The notes under the pieces are model-generated. The model saw only the letters and a list, made by a program, of their open reading frames with translations. It was not told the origin of the DNA and made no database searches. Source: Leucocoprinus leucothites (taxonomy: Eukaryota; Basidiomycota; Agaricomycetes; Agaricales; Agaricaceae). From it: 64,000 bases of DNA. The stretch is taken from assembly GCA_013368445.1 (NCBI GenBank), contig JAACJO010000013.1, positions 372,001 to 436,000 on the forward strand, in the 5' to 3' direction. Of this stretch, positions 1-11,256 are shown one piece after another. Position 1 is the first letter of the stretch. Every line of letters begins with the position of its first letter. The position numbers and the translations under genes were made by a program.

Positions 1-545
1 TCAAAGTATGAACTAGACTGAACCTTGAAGCTCAAACTTGGACTACCTGTGTCCGCATTAAGCAAAAGTCGGCGCAATATGTAAAAATAGATGAAAATAT
101 CACAAAACTAGAGAGAGTATTTTGTCGTCAATGGCTGGCCACAAAAGGTTTAAGGAACACTCGCCGTGATAGGCAAGCATTGAAATTTGAAACTGACATC
201 TGGAATCCGAGCTTCACGCGTCGAAGTTCTTCCCTTCCTTCTGAACATGACCGTCGTGATATAATTCAGCCAGTTATATTGGGACCACAAACTCGTTAGT
301 ATCTTTTAAGGCCTGCGCTTAGTGGTTAGTTTCATTTTGGGTATTGCATCGGACTCATGCAACTCGTTTATAGCTTTGTTTTGTTGGCTCAATTTTCTTC
401 TATGTCACTCATCTGGATCAGGAGAAGACCACGGCTCGCTTGCGAGTCTCTACCGGAATACATCAAACCTGAGACATATACGGCAAGGAGCGCCATGGTC
501 GGACAAGCCGTTTGTTTCTCTGGAAACTAGTCTATCATAGGAGCT
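1..545 (+). pseudogene. Truncated 5' end of a NACHT (NWD2-like) gene
   Basis: This stretch reads, in the plus direction, like the reverse complement of about 32265-32843, which is the upstream region and first codons of the NACHT gene at 29991-32314. The shared part covers the promoter, an ATG at about 513 and the first coding segment (FVSLETSL is recognisable), but a small indel after the ATG shifts the frame and homology stops near 545, where the tandem NACHT array begins. The match reaches base 1, so it probably continues outside the window. I read it as a broken gene start left at a rearrangement breakpoint. The alignment was done by eye and identity is moderate. Confidence 0.6.
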
Positions 546-1040
546 GTCACACACAACGACAGCAATGGACATACTTGGAGGATGTACCATGCGGGCATTG
601 AATCACTGATATTCAGGGGATGAATGTTGAACGTTCAATCTCCTGGTCAGTGCTTTTGAGTTAGCGACTTTGATTTCACTTACCTGTAGTTGCTACTGTA
701 GCCTGTATACAATAAGTATATCACTTTTGTTCTTTGATCCGTCAATTCCTTTCCTTCGAACCTCCGTGGCCACCTGAGGAGTGGAAATGGATACAATCAA
801 AGGGCGAAATGCCAAGGGCAAATATCATCGAGTGTTAAATAGTACAGAGCGACATAGGGAAACCCTAGATAATACAAGACCGGCATATGTGATAAAAGAG
901 AGAGAAAGGGCTAGGTGGAAGGGGAGGAGAACATGTAGCTAAAAGGAAAGAAGCATGGGAACGATTCGTAGACCATTAAATGCAGTGAAGAGAAACCCTA
1001 AAAGCAAACAAAATACCACGTAATCCATTCCCCCTGAACG

Positions 1041-3401
1041 TCACGACTCTGCCCAGTTCTTGTCCAGCCATGCCTGATATTCGGATATTTGTTCTTCAGA
1101 GGGTGGGTTACCGGCTTTCAACAATTCTATACGTTGTGGTTTTTGCAGACCACAATCAGTTATGAAGGATAGTATTGCCCTCTGACCACACCCAACAAAA
1201 AAGAATTCTTTGAAACGCGAGAATTCAGGCAGCGTTGACCCTTCCTCCTGGGACAAAAATTGAAATAGAATATTGGCCTTTTCGACGTCCAATGCATGTT
1301 TTGTCAAGAGCTTGATGTATTCAAGAAGTTGGAAGTCTACGTCGTTGGATGGTTCTGCGCGAACTATATCATCCGAAGGGTACTGTTTTGTCCTCATGAA
1401 ATCAGATTCTGAGTGGAGAGGTTAGTTTCATATCTCACATGATTGAGGATCCAGCGAACAAGATAACCAAGTTTTTCTGGTTCCTCTGTTTGTGGAATAG
1501 GCTGAAAGTCAATATCCCGGAGTCGGACCAAGAGTTTGTCATTCTTGTACTTCAAACCCCACTTAAAAGTCGTCAGGGCCTTCTTGTGAACCTGCTTAAT
1601 GATGTCTGACGAGATAGACTTGGTGAGGTGTGCTGGACTCCAGGTTAGACCTGGTAGGAAGGCGGGCTTGCTTAGGCGCCTCTCGCCAGTGATCCCACCT
1701 AGCTATCCATTAATCTCAGAAATATCAAACTGTACATGAGGTACTTACTATTATCAGAATCTGAAGATACTGTAAGAACTTGATACCAGTCCAGATATGT
1801 TTTTGCAACAACTTCAAAAGCCCAATCATCCTTAAGTGCAAACTTCCCAGAGCGAATGGGGTCGCGGAGGTAGTCCCCGAACGATGCGTGATAGAAACTC
1901 AGTCGCTTTTCATATGCATCCTCTGGTGCCGGAACTCGTACCACCGAATGAAGCCTAGATAAAGCACTATAGAACATATTTTTTTCCAGTCGAAGGAAAT
2001 TGCATAAGGTTTGAGCTGAGCGTAGGCGCTCCCCTACAGACCGACTTGGAAACAGTAAGAGAGCGAGGATTTGCCGAGTGATGGGGAGAATTCTGTCGGG
2101 TATTTCAGACAAGATACGCGTGTAGATCAGATCGAGAGCGGCCAAGGGGTTGTCGATACCGATTTTCTCGGCACCTTCGAGAAAGGTAACTAGGGTGTTG
2201 AGTTGCTTCACGGGGTCCTGAATGATGGCGTCATTGACATAATTTACGGCGACAGTAGCAACTTGAAAATGACCGGAAGATACACGCAAGATAACATCAA
2301 ACTGTGCTTCAGGGGGCCAGTCCGGAGTCGTGGTGTAAGGGTTCTCGTCTCGAATTTCCGCAAACTTGTCACGTAGAAACCTTGTGACATCCTCGTGGCT
2401 CTCCCGATCGAGTAACAATTCTTCATGTCCACATTCTGGAATCCGCGAAAATGTGTGCTTTAAATGTGGTTCCGGGCGACTACAAAGCAGCCACAAAATC
2501 GGAAAGTCTCTCTTGAGACGAACTGTCTCTGAGATTAGCTTGATGAATTGGCACTGGGATTGAGCACCAGCGCATTCATCCAGGCCGTCCAGAAGGATAA
2601 TGAAGGGCTGCCGAACGCTTGGGTGACCATCAGCTTGGAGTTTTGAGAGAGGCTCAATAATGAGTCGCTTGAACTGAACAGAGATAGCCTTCTGTAGTAG
2701 TTGAGGATCATTTGCGAGTACGCTGGCAATAATTGTCTTGTATGCCTCGCAGTTAATACAGAGTTGGTATACGAGGGAAGGGACGACGGTCTCGGGCTTG
2801 TCACGGCCGTTGGGTCGTGAAAAGAAAAATGTGCCTCCAAGTCGGACCATTTCGAAACACGCCTCTGCAAATGTTTGGGCGATAGCGGACTTTCCAGTAC
2901 CCGCAGGACCGTAGAGCCACTGCATATCCTGGTCCCGACCTAGGATATCCAACCATCCAATGAGCTTCTCGTTGATATTTATGCGGGTTCCAGGATGGCA
3001 TCTTGGGGGAGGATCACGGGCGCTCGAGTCCATTGCGGCATCTGGATTTGTGTGAGGGTGTAAGAGGTCTAAAACTGGCCAAGGAGTTGTACATTAGCTC
3101 CTGAGGTCTGAGTGCTTCAGAAACACCCACCTGTCTTGCCGCTGGATATATATTCTATCCTCTCTGCTATAGTCGAGTTCTGGATGACGAAGTCGTGTGA
3201 TCGGTTAAATGGCGCATACTTGACAGGGGCGAGAGTGTCTGGTCCGAGAATGAAGTTCATTGAGCATCCCTAGATCACGCAGTCAGGATCAAACTCACTC
3301 TTCGCATCAGGTGTGCCTCCAGAAAAGTAGTTGGTTATGCTTGCTGGGATGAAGTCACGGATGTGAGAGGTAAGGTTGTCAAGAAACGTGTCAATTGGCA
3401 T
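1041..3401 (-). CDS. NACHT-domain NTPase, NWD2-like (array copy 1, intact)
   Basis: Five exons assemble without frame breaks: 3401-3299, 3238-3131, 3074-1749, 1698-1439 and 1382-1041, giving 712 residues. The start is the ATG of MPIDTFLDNL, conserved in position in all four array copies. A variable N-terminal region of about 85 residues precedes the PPPRCHPGTR motif typical of basidiomycete NWD2-like proteins. The NACHT core follows, with Walker A GPAGTGKS at about 126-133 and Walker B ILLDGLDE at about 230-237. A helical and winged segment and a unique C-terminal region of about 200 residues come after; I see no WD40, ankyrin or TPR repeats. NACHT proteins are STAND-class signalling NTPases; in fungi some mediate heterokaryon incompatibility or immune-like recognition, but this protein's ligand is unknown. 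This is the only fully intact array member, and a copia element lies 117 bp upstream of its ATG. Confidence 0.85.
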
Positions 3402-3518
3402 GGTGAATTAGGGGACAATGATAAACTGTAGGCCAGGGACAAGCTGCTGATGAGTGCTGGTCAGGTGACCAGGGACTTTATCAAACTCAGCAAATAAACT
3501 CAAAGGACCAGTACAGAC
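3402..3518 (-). promoter_or_regulatory. Proximal 5' flank of NACHT copy 1, cut by copia insertion
   Basis: These 117 bases are what remains of the copy 1 promoter next to its ATG. The sequence that should continue upstream resumes at 9928, beyond the copia element, and aligns with the unbroken flank of copy 2 (13618-14340). The element's 3' LTR is distal and its 5' LTR is proximal to the gene. LTR transcription would run away from the gene on the opposite strand. Confidence 0.7.
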
Positions 3519-3891
3519 TGTTGAATCACGTGCGCGTTTAGACGCTGCTACGTTCGTGTTCACTCTCAATTATGACATATGCATTCTATTATTAGAAACC
3601 ACTATGTTCACGCACCGATACTTCGTGCGGACCTTATATGTTTTACTATACGTTTCACTTGTACCCTTTACCATCTTGAAACGATGGTGTAATACCCTCT
3701 TTATAGTAGAATTATTCGAACTCTTTAGTATAAATACCTTGTATTTTCTTCGTTATTCTACAGTCAATTCTATCTACTCAGTCGCAATTACTACCTCGAA
3801 CTTACTCCCATAACAGACTAACTGCCTAGTAAAGTGAGTACTGACCTCGTCGTCTACCTTCACCGCTACGCTCCCCGTTGCTGCTTCGACA
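3519..3891 (+). repeat. 5' LTR of copia element 1
   Basis: The repeat is 373 bp, begins TGTTGA and ends TCGACA, and is preceded by the target duplication CAGAC. It contains an AT-rich stretch with TATAAATACC near 3730, a plausible core promoter for the genomic transcript. The short reading frame across it is not a gene. Confidence 0.95.
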
Positions 3892-3903
3892 GGTTATGGG
3901 CCC
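3892..3903 (+). other. Primer binding site matching initiator tRNA-Met anticodon region
   Basis: GGTTATGGGCCC follows directly on the LTR end. It is complementary to the anticodon stem-loop of eukaryotic initiator tRNA-Met (GGGCCCAUAACC), not to a tRNA 3' end. Drosophila copia and yeast Ty5 are known to prime from a half-molecule of initiator tRNA at this region, so the same mode is inferred here. Confidence 0.7.
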
Positions 3904-4152
3904 CGATCGCCAGCTCGATATCGCACTAGCCGACTAGATCGCTGTGCTTGATGTCTGAGAAGGACTAGATCGACCTGTTATGGGAAGGCCGCTTTCCAAA
4001 GCGCCACCGCTGTACCTTGTGAAGGGCCCAGCATCCCTTCTCATTTCTGTGTCTTACCCTAGCCCTTAGGCGATTTGGGTTCGAAACCTTGCTCGATTAG
4101 CGCATCACTGCTGCTTCTAACGAACAACGTTGACTGACGACTTCTTTTTAGA

Positions 4153-7100
4153 ATGTCTTCTATCAACAACGGAGCTTCTCGCATTCCCGTCCTTCAAGGC
4201 CCCCAGAACTACCAGTTTTGGTCCATGAGGATGCAGGGATATCTTTCTATGATCACGACCCCTGGAACCCCTTTTACGGGATGGACCGTCACAACCGGCT
4301 TAGTATCTCCACTCCCCGCTGTCATTGCTCCGGCAATTGACGAAAGCGGAAACGTCACAAATGCTGAGGAAGCTGCCGCTTCTCTCGCAGTCCGACAGGA
4401 GGAAGAACGCCGAAGGAACTTCCTTGAGCAATCTGCGATTGGCCTGCTGATTCAAGCGGTCCCAGATTCCATGCTCCACTTGATCGTCCAAGGAGACCCC
4501 AACGCCACTTGGGAGGCTCTCCAACGCCTTTACGGCGTCCAAGGTCCTGCATCTGTTTATGGCGACTTCGTCCGCGCCGTCTCCTGGTCTCTCCCCGGAA
4601 ACATGGATCCGGCTCAGTCCATCGCTGAGCTTGAATCTCTCTTCACTCGGATCGAAGGCGCGACCGCGCGACTTCCCGAGGTGATCCGTGCCATGATTTT
4701 GCTTCGCGCTGTCCCGCAAGGGATGGAAACCTTAGCGCAGTCTATCCTTGCGAATCAAACGCAAATGTCCCAACTCACGTGGGATCTGGTCCGTAGCGCC
4801 ATCCAGGCTGCTTGGTCCCAGAAGATGACTGCTTCCGCTTCTCGCGCCGGCCGATCCAACGGCCAATGGCAGCAGAACCGGAACCCCGGCAATCAACAAC
4901 GTCAGGGGCAAGGACAACAACCGCAAGGGCCGTTTCGATCACAGCCCCAGCAGCAGCAGCAGCAACAGCAGCCTTCTAATCAGGGCGCTGGCCAGAAGCC
5001 TGGTAACCCCCAGACTGGCAATCCCGGCGGAGATGGCAAGAAAGGAAAACGCGGTAAGAGAGGAGGCAAAAAGGGTAAGGGCGCTGCTAATGAAGCTGCG
5101 ACCGATGCCGACGCCACCAACACCTCCGGAGTCGTCGCCGTCGCTCCTCAATATGGCGCTTCCAGTGCCATCGGTTTCGCTGCCCCCGCTATCGCTAACC
5201 GTCCTCTCCTCGCGAACCGGATCGCCTCGCTGGCAGAACCGGCTAACGCAAGCCCTTCGTCATCCACACGCCACCTTGTTGCAGAAGCGCGAAAGAATAC
5301 ACCGCGGCTTCAGGAGCGAATCTCCGAATCTCCTCAGTCCGAGGGATATCGTCGCAGAAGCTCGAAAGCTACCAAGGATAAGGTGTTGAAGATCTGGGAT
5401 GAAAGGCTCGCCGACCTCGCGGTCGAAGCCGAAACGACGGGCTCCATAATCGAGGAAATCCCTTACTATGGAGGAGATATGGACGAATGCCCACCGTCGC
5501 CGAGGATGACACCTCCGGCTGATCCGATGCTCGAATCTGACTCCGAGGGAGAGGATTCTGACGGGTGGACTTCTGGGTTGTGGACAACGCAAGTCTTTTC
5601 TTCTATCTCTGATTGGATTAACACTGATACGGTGATGCCACAGCACGACCGAGAAGGGGCCTGTCGCCTCGCTCGAGCCCGCTCCCATGTGAGCGCTCCT
5701 GGCCACGCTGAACATTTTCGCGGACTAGTTACGTCGTCTCCGGCTCCTGTATATACTTCTCCTGTATCGCGCACTATTTCGGTCGCCCTTATGGGGCTTT
5801 TATTAAATTCTGATTTGACCTCTGTGCCGCGCTGTGTGAACCTTTCTAAGTGTGAGAAAGCTCTCTGTTGCCACTGTAAGGGAAAGAAAGCGCCTTCACG
5901 GGCTGCTTCTTGGATTCTTGATTCGGGTGCTTCCGCACATTTCACACCCTATTTGGACGATTTTTCTACAATCGAAATGGGGAAATTTGGTGAAATTCAG
6001 ACAGCTAACAAGAACGCTCCCCTATTCATTTCGGGTCGAGGCACTGTCTTGATCGAACACGAGATCCATGATAACGGAAAAACGATCACTGCGACGACTT
6101 CATTGTCTCCTGTGTTCTATGTAAAGGGTATGCACGATCGCCTCATGTCTGCCGGTCAACTCCTGGAATCCGGGTTGCGCAGCGAGGCTGATAAACATGG
6201 TACAATCTTTCGGGATGAGTCAGGCAATGCTGTTTTGTCAGCGGCTCCTCGTTCTGAGTCGCAGCCTACGCTACAAACGGTAAGATGTCGAATTGTACAT
6301 TCGAATGCTTCGAGCCACGTCGCTCAGCATCCTGACTATAATATCTGGCATCAACGTTTAGGACATCCGTCTAATCGCGTGTTGAGCAAAACTACCGACT
6401 CCACGCTGAATGGACCTCAGGTTTCAATTCCCGATCATTCGCGCCCTTGTCCAGGCTGCATGAAAGGGAAGATGCACCAGAAACCCTTTAACGATAACCC
6501 AATTCGGGCAAAAGAAGCCTTTGAGCACGTTCACAGTGATCTCTTTGAGCTCCCCATCGTATCTTATCACAAGTACAAATGGGTTATGACCTTATTGGAC
6601 GATTACTCCTCATTTGCCCACGTGGTGCTTCTGCGATCAAAAGCTGAAGCAGCTCCCCGCATGGTTGAGCTTCTAACTTACGTTCAGAACCAATTTGGCA
6701 AATCGATTCGTCGATTTACATCCGATCGAGGAGGAGAATTCGTGGCAGGTACCCTGCAAGATTATCTTAAGGTGAAAGGGATTGAGTTCACACCGAGTGC
6801 GCCCCGCGTCCATCAACAGAACGGGCGAGCAGAAAGATTGAATCGAACACTGCATGAGAAGGCGCAAGCCATGCGACTTCACGCGTGTCTTCCAGATTCA
6901 TGGTGGGATTTCGCGATTAACACCGCAACCCACATCTACAATCGCACATCGATGAACCGCATCCAATGGAAAACTCCTTTTGAGTTAGTACATGGACATA
7001 AACCTGACATCAGTCACCTACGAGTATTCGGTTGTGCTGCATATGTGTTCCTTCCGGACGAAATGCGCCCGAATAAATTATCTGCGAAATCTGAACTGAT

Positions 7101-9471
7101 GATCTTCGTTGGATATGATCGGGAGAAGAATTACATCTTTCTCCGCCATACTCGAGGGAACGCTGAGTTTATCTCGCCGACTGTCATCTTTGATGAAAAG
7201 ATGTTCCCAAAATGTCCAGACCAAAAACCCGCGGTTTACCCCGAGCCGCCTCGCGCTGAGATTCCCCCAATCTCGACTACTCCGAATGTTCCAAATATAG
7301 ACCATCCGCCTGCACCTCGAGGAGGAGAGCCGCCTCGTGCGCCTTCACCTCGTGCTCCTCCACGCCCTAAAACACCTTCACCTCCTAGATCGCCAAGCCC
7401 ACCTCTTTCTTACGCTGATCCAGAAGATCGCGATCCAAAAGAAGAGGAAGAAGAAGTCGAGTTATCTCCTTCTCCGGGACCTTCGCGAAAGGAACCTGGT
7501 CCACGAAAACGTGCTCGGTCTCCCACTCCACCCGAGGTACCGCCACCGCGACCTTCGGTCCAAGATGACCTTGATGCACTAGAACGGCTCGACCGATGGG
7601 TCACCGAACGTGAAAACCGCCATCCTAGGCGAAATGTTCAACCTCCGAACAGACCAGGAAACGTGTATGGTGATAGGAGCGACCCTCTTGATGTCATCCG
7701 ACGATATAGGGAACTCAATCCTAACTTACCACGCAATCGTGCCCAATATCGACCTATTCCTGGAGCAATCTCTGATGAGGAAGCTCGGAACAGATTACGA
7801 AACTGGAATATCCCTCACCCGGATAGTAGTATCGACAATAAACCGTCATCTACCGATTTTGCGAAGTTCGTGAAGGAAGGGGGGGTAAAATTAGTCGATT
7901 TCCTTCTCGCACAACGCGCCAACGGGCCAGTTCCCGAACAGTTTCGAGACATCGCGAACTTAGACGCTGATTCTCAAACCAAATGGCAAAAAGCGATGCT
8001 TGAGGAATTAGACGCGCTTCACAAGCGTGGTGTATACGAGCTCGTTGATCTCCCAAAAGGAAGAAGAGCTATTAAAAATAGATGGGTTTATAACATCAAG
8101 TCCGATAATCGCTATCGCTCTCGCCTTGTTGCGAAAGGGTTCTCCCAGATCGAGGGAATCGACTTCGATGAACTCTTTTCTCCAGTTGTCCGATATGAGA
8201 CCGCGCGCCTACTTCTTGGCATTGCAGCGCTTGAGGACTTTGACCTTCACTCTGTTGATGTCAAAACAGCCTATTTATATGGCGATCTGGATGAAGAGAT
8301 CTATATGGAACAGCCAGAAGGATTCCGACTTCCTGGCCATGAGAAGAAAGTCTGGAGATTACGCAAAGCGATCTACGGTCTAAAACAAGCTGGCTTATCT
8401 TGGTGGAAAGCACTCACTTCATCGATGCTGAAACTTAGATTTAAGCGCTGTAAGTCCGACGCTGGCGTTTATCATTTTACACATCCCAAGACCGGCGAGC
8501 GTGTCTTTGCGGTCGTTTACGTGGATGATGTCTTCTTTATGGGTAAAAAGAATTCCCTGCTCCTCTCCGAGTTGAAGCAAAAATTCATGACTACTTGGGA
8601 ATGTCGTGACCAAGGTGAACTTTCTGAGTTCCTAGGCATGAACATATCACGCGATCGAAAAGAGAGAAAACTCTATGTAGATCAAGTGAAATACCTCGAT
8701 AAGGTTCTTGAGAAGTTTGATATCCCTAAAGGCGCGAAATTCACACCGCTGCCATCCGGATTTATCTTCGAACCCTATGTCGATAAGGTAGATCCTAAGT
8801 TTAGAACTCGTTACCAACAGTTAGTCGGATCGCTGATGTATCTTATGATCGGATCGAGACCTGACATATCTTTTGCGGTTGTCAAACTCTCCCAGCAATC
8901 TGCTGCCCCATCCAATGCGCACTTCCGGGCTGGACTCCATGTGCTGCAATATTTGCGATCAACGCGCAATTATCGACTCGTCTTTGATGGAGCTTCTAAC
9001 CAGGCCATCATCGCTTGTTCCGATAGTGATTGGGCGCAAGACGGACAGTCTCGACGATCTGTCACAGGTAACTTTGTTACAATAGCGAGTGGACCTGTAA
9101 GCTGGCTTAGCCGCAAGCAGAAAACTGTCGCTTTATCATCTACTGAAGCTGAGTATATGGCGCTATCTGATTGCAGCCGCCAGCTGATGTGGATTCGACA
9201 ACTTCTCGAAGAGATAGGTTTTAAAATTCCTGCTCCGATTCTCTATGGTGATAATATCGGATCTATCTTCTGGAGCGAGAACCCTGTTCAAGAAAAACGC
9301 TCGAAGCATATTGATATACGATACCATTATATCCGAGATATCGTTGAAGAAGGATCCGTTGAGTTGGAATTTATCGAGGGCTCAAACAACCCTGCCGATA
9401 TTCTGACGAAAAACCTCGGTTCAATTCTCTTCAATAAATTTGTTTATTCTCTGGGTATTGAATTTCTCTAG
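4153..9471 (+). CDS. Copia Gag-Pol polyprotein
   Basis: One frame of 1772 codons encodes the whole polyprotein. The Gag region (about 1-330) has a glutamine-rich stretch from a CAG run near 4948-4971, then a basic GKKGKRGKRGG-like segment. The aspartic protease motif LDSGASAHF lies near 588. The pre-integrase zinc region (HQRLGHP ... CPGCMKGK) is followed by the integrase core with HSDLFE, TSDRGGEF and the E of NGRAERLNR. A proline- and serine-rich linker precedes the reverse transcriptase, with VDVKTAYLYG and the catalytic YVDD near 1456. RNase H follows (SDSDWAQD, LSSTEAEYMAL), with the ADILTK motif near the C-terminus. No frameshift separates gag and pol, so Gag excess would need another mechanism such as splicing or protease control. 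Confidence 0.96.
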   Translation: MSSINNGASRIPVLQGPQNYQFWSMRMQGYLSMITTPGTPFTGWTVTTGLVSPLPAVIAPAIDESGNVTNAEEAAASLAVRQEEERRRNFLEQSAIGLLIQAVPDSMLHLIVQGDPNATWEALQRLYGVQGPASVYGDFVRAVSWSLPGNMDPAQSIAELESLFTRIEGATARLPEVIRAMILLRAVPQGMETLAQSILANQTQMSQLTWDLVRSAIQAAWSQKMTASASRAGRSNGQWQQNRNPGNQQRQGQGQQPQGPFRSQPQQQQQQQQPSNQGAGQKPGNPQTGNPGGDGKKGKRGKRGGKKGKGAANEAATDADATNTSGVVAVAPQYGASSAIGFAAPAIANRPLLANRIASLAEPANASPSSSTRHLVAEARKNTPRLQERISESPQSEGYRRRSSKATKDKVLKIWDERLADLAVEAETTGSIIEEIPYYGGDMDECPPSPRMTPPADPMLESDSEGEDSDGWTSGLWTTQVFSSISDWINTDTVMPQHDREGACRLARARSHVSAPGHAEHFRGLVTSSPAPVYTSPVSRTISVALMGLLLNSDLTSVPRCVNLSKCEKALCCHCKGKKAPSRAASWILDSGASAHFTPYLDDFSTIEMGKFGEIQTANKNAPLFISGRGTVLIEHEIHDNGKTITATTSLSPVFYVKGMHDRLMSAGQLLESGLRSEADKHGTIFRDESGNAVLSAAPRSESQPTLQTVRCRIVHSNASSHVAQHPDYNIWHQRLGHPSNRVLSKTTDSTLNGPQVSIPDHSRPCPGCMKGKMHQKPFNDNPIRAKEAFEHVHSDLFELPIVSYHKYKWVMTLLDDYSSFAHVVLLRSKAEAAPRMVELLTYVQNQFGKSIRRFTSDRGGEFVAGTLQDYLKVKGIEFTPSAPRVHQQNGRAERLNRTLHEKAQAMRLHACLPDSWWDFAINTATHIYNRTSMNRIQWKTPFELVHGHKPDISHLRVFGCAAYVFLPDEMRPNKLSAKSELMIFVGYDREKNYIFLRHTRGNAEFISPTVIFDEKMFPKCPDQKPAVYPEPPRAEIPPISTTPNVPNIDHPPAPRGGEPPRAPSPRAPPRPKTPSPPRSPSPPLSYADPEDRDPKEEEEEVELSPSPGPSRKEPGPRKRARSPTPPEVPPPRPSVQDDLDALERLDRWVTERENRHPRRNVQPPNRPGNVYGDRSDPLDVIRRYRELNPNLPRNRAQYRPIPGAISDEEARNRLRNWNIPHPDSSIDNKPSSTDFAKFVKEGGVKLVDFLLAQRANGPVPEQFRDIANLDADSQTKWQKAMLEELDALHKRGVYELVDLPKGRRAIKNRWVYNIKSDNRYRSRLVAKGFSQIEGIDFDELFSPVVRYETARLLLGIAALEDFDLHSVDVKTAYLYGDLDEEIYMEQPEGFRLPGHEKKVWRLRKAIYGLKQAGLSWWKALTSSMLKLRFKRCKSDAGVYHFTHPKTGERVFAVVYVDDVFFMGKKNSLLLSELKQKFMTTWECRDQGELSEFLGMNISRDRKERKLYVDQVKYLDKVLEKFDIPKGAKFTPLPSGFIFEPYVDKVDPKFRTRYQQLVGSLMYLMIGSRPDISFAVVKLSQQSAAPSNAHFRAGLHVLQYLRSTRNYRLVFDGASNQAIIACSDSDWAQDGQSRRSVTGNFVTIASGPVSWLSRKQKTVALSSTEAEYMALSDCSRQLMWIRQLLEEIGFKIPAPILYGDNIGSIFWSENPVQEKRSKHIDIRYHYIRDIVEEGSVELEFIEGSNNPADILTKNLGSILFNKFVYSLGIEFL

Positions 9472-9538
9472 CGCTCTTATAGCCGCTTGAAAGAAGCGCT
9501 CTCATAGCCGCTCAATTATGCATCTCCCGCCATTTCGA

Positions 9539-9549
9539 GTGAGGAGGAG
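9539..9549 (+). other. Polypurine tract of copia element 1
   Basis: GTGAGGAGGAG lies immediately before the 3' LTR and is the expected plus-strand primer. The same tract is present, reverse complemented, next to the LTR of the second element at 60377. Confidence 0.8.
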
Positions 9550-9922
9550 TGTTGAATCACGTGCGCGTTTAGACGCTGCTACGTTCGTGTTCACTCTCAA
9601 TTATGACATATGCATTCTATTATTAGAAACCACTATGTTCACGCACCGATACTTCGTGCGGACCTTATATGTTTTACTATACGTTTCACTTGTACCCTTT
9701 ACCATCTTGAAACGATGGTGTAATACCCTCTTTATAGTAGAATTATTCGAACTCTTTAGTATAAATACCTTGTATTTTCTTCGTTATTCTACAGTCAATT
9801 CTATCTACTCAGTCGCAATTACTACCTCGAACTTACTCCCATAACAGACTAACTGCCTAGTAAAGTGAGTACTGACCTCGTCGTCTACCTTCACCGCTAC
9901 GCTCCCCGTTGCTGCTTCGACA
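9550..9922 (+). repeat. 3' LTR of copia element 1
   Basis: This 373-bp repeat matches the 5' LTR base for base as far as I can compare by eye. It is followed by the target duplication CAGAC at 9923-9927. Confidence 0.95.
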
Positions 9923-11256
9923 CAGACTGCTCACCTAGCTGATTGTTTCTGTTCGGATCAAGGCTGAGAGCGAGTAAAGCGGTGCAAAGAGGCGTATTCA
10001 ACAACAATCAGCTGTACTGTAGAAAGTAAGATGGTGGTCTGATGAGGCCGATAGCGGAAGCGCTGAAGCATGGAAGTCACTGATCAGTGACATACTACTG
10101 AGTAACCTGCATCAACCGTAGCCATATCACAACAACCCGAGATGACGCACTCTTGAACGACTCTATGAGACCTCTCAAGAATCTCCCTATCCCAGCCGCA
10201 CTATTCACTACCCAAGTGCATTGATCATCACCATCACTGGAGTCTAGGCGTGGTCAGAATTGCGATTGTTACTCCCAAATCACCATTAGTCCAGTCAGAT
10301 TCTGCCTCGCCCAAATCCTCGTAACTTCCCTTCCCAGGTGGTGTTGACGGTTCGGATTGGGTGTACGGCTATGAGTCACACAAATCCATGCGAGCTCATC
10401 TAAATTTTGCGCGAGTTGGATGGTGAGCAGTTCACCAGCGCGAAAGAAATGGAAGTGTGACCCTTAAATGTAAAAATATGGGAAAGCCTATATTTGATCC
10501 GGGATAATTTCGTTTTCAGGGTTCAATACTTGATATCCAACTAGAGGCCCCAGCACTCCGAGAGTGAGCGGAGGACAAGCTGGGACAACCTATGTTATGT
10601 CTCTCAAGATGTACACTCTGACAGGTGAGGAAGCTAAAACAGCATACCTGTTATTGCGATGCCTGGCACGAGTGAGCAGTCTAAACACTTATATCCTATA
10701 TCAGGCGGTTGAGGGCTACATCACTCTCGTAAGTGCCGCAACCTCTCAGAATATATCAGTCTGTATTTGAACTGTTCGAATAGAGTCTTGCTCAGGTGGT
10801 TGTGTGGTCGAAGCGGCATCATGTACGACAAACAGATAACAGTTTTTTCTTTTGCGTTAGTGGCTCTGATTTCACTTGCGTCACGGTGACACATGTTCTC
10901 TCAAGTCGCCACTGTGGTTTGAAAATGGCTAGGGCATCACTCCCATGCATTGACACATCATCTTCTATCCTCGAACTTCCATAGCCATCTGGTGATTGAG
11001 AATACATATGAAAAGGTGAGGGACAAAGCGTGCATAGATACCAGCGAATGTTAAATAGTACACAGAGAATGACCCAAGGAACGCTACATGATACACTGAT
11101 AGTATATACGTGGCACAAGCGAGAAAGGGCTAGATGGAAGGGGAAGGGAACATGCAGCGTAAAGGGAAGATGTATCGAGATGGCTCGTAAACCGTTAAAT
11201 ACGGCTAAGAGAGGTGAAGAGTAACGAAATATCGGGCCTTTCCTTCCTCCTAAGCG
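9923..11256. other. Displaced 5' flank of NACHT copy 1 and 3' flank of copy 2
   Basis: From 9928 the sequence continues the copy 1 promoter interrupted by the element; it aligns with 13740-14340 upstream of copy 2. From about 10490 it aligns with the 3' flanks of copies 3 and 4. I see no independent gene here. Confidence 0.6.

Larger units (their letters stand above)
3519..9922 (+). mobile_element. Full-length Ty1/copia LTR retrotransposon (element 1)
   Basis: A complete element of 6404 bp lies between a direct 5-bp target duplication CAGAC at 3514-3518 and 9923-9927. The two LTRs (373 bp each, TGTTGA...TCGACA) appear identical by eye. A primer binding site, a polypurine tract and a single uninterrupted gag-pol frame are present. 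The order protease, integrase, reverse transcriptase, RNase H places it in Ty1/copia. Identical LTRs and an open frame point to very recent insertion. Confidence 0.97.

Noticed and set aside
3556..3813. Open frame within the LTR, repeated at 9518-9844
   Set aside because: It lies wholly in the LTR, lacks an ATG at its first listed codon and codes for nothing recognisable; the LTR is a regulatory repeat.
4300..5945. Several minus-strand open frames inside the copia gag region
   Set aside because: They are shadows of the 1772-codon plus-strand frame, with arginine- and leucine-rich compositions and no independent motifs.
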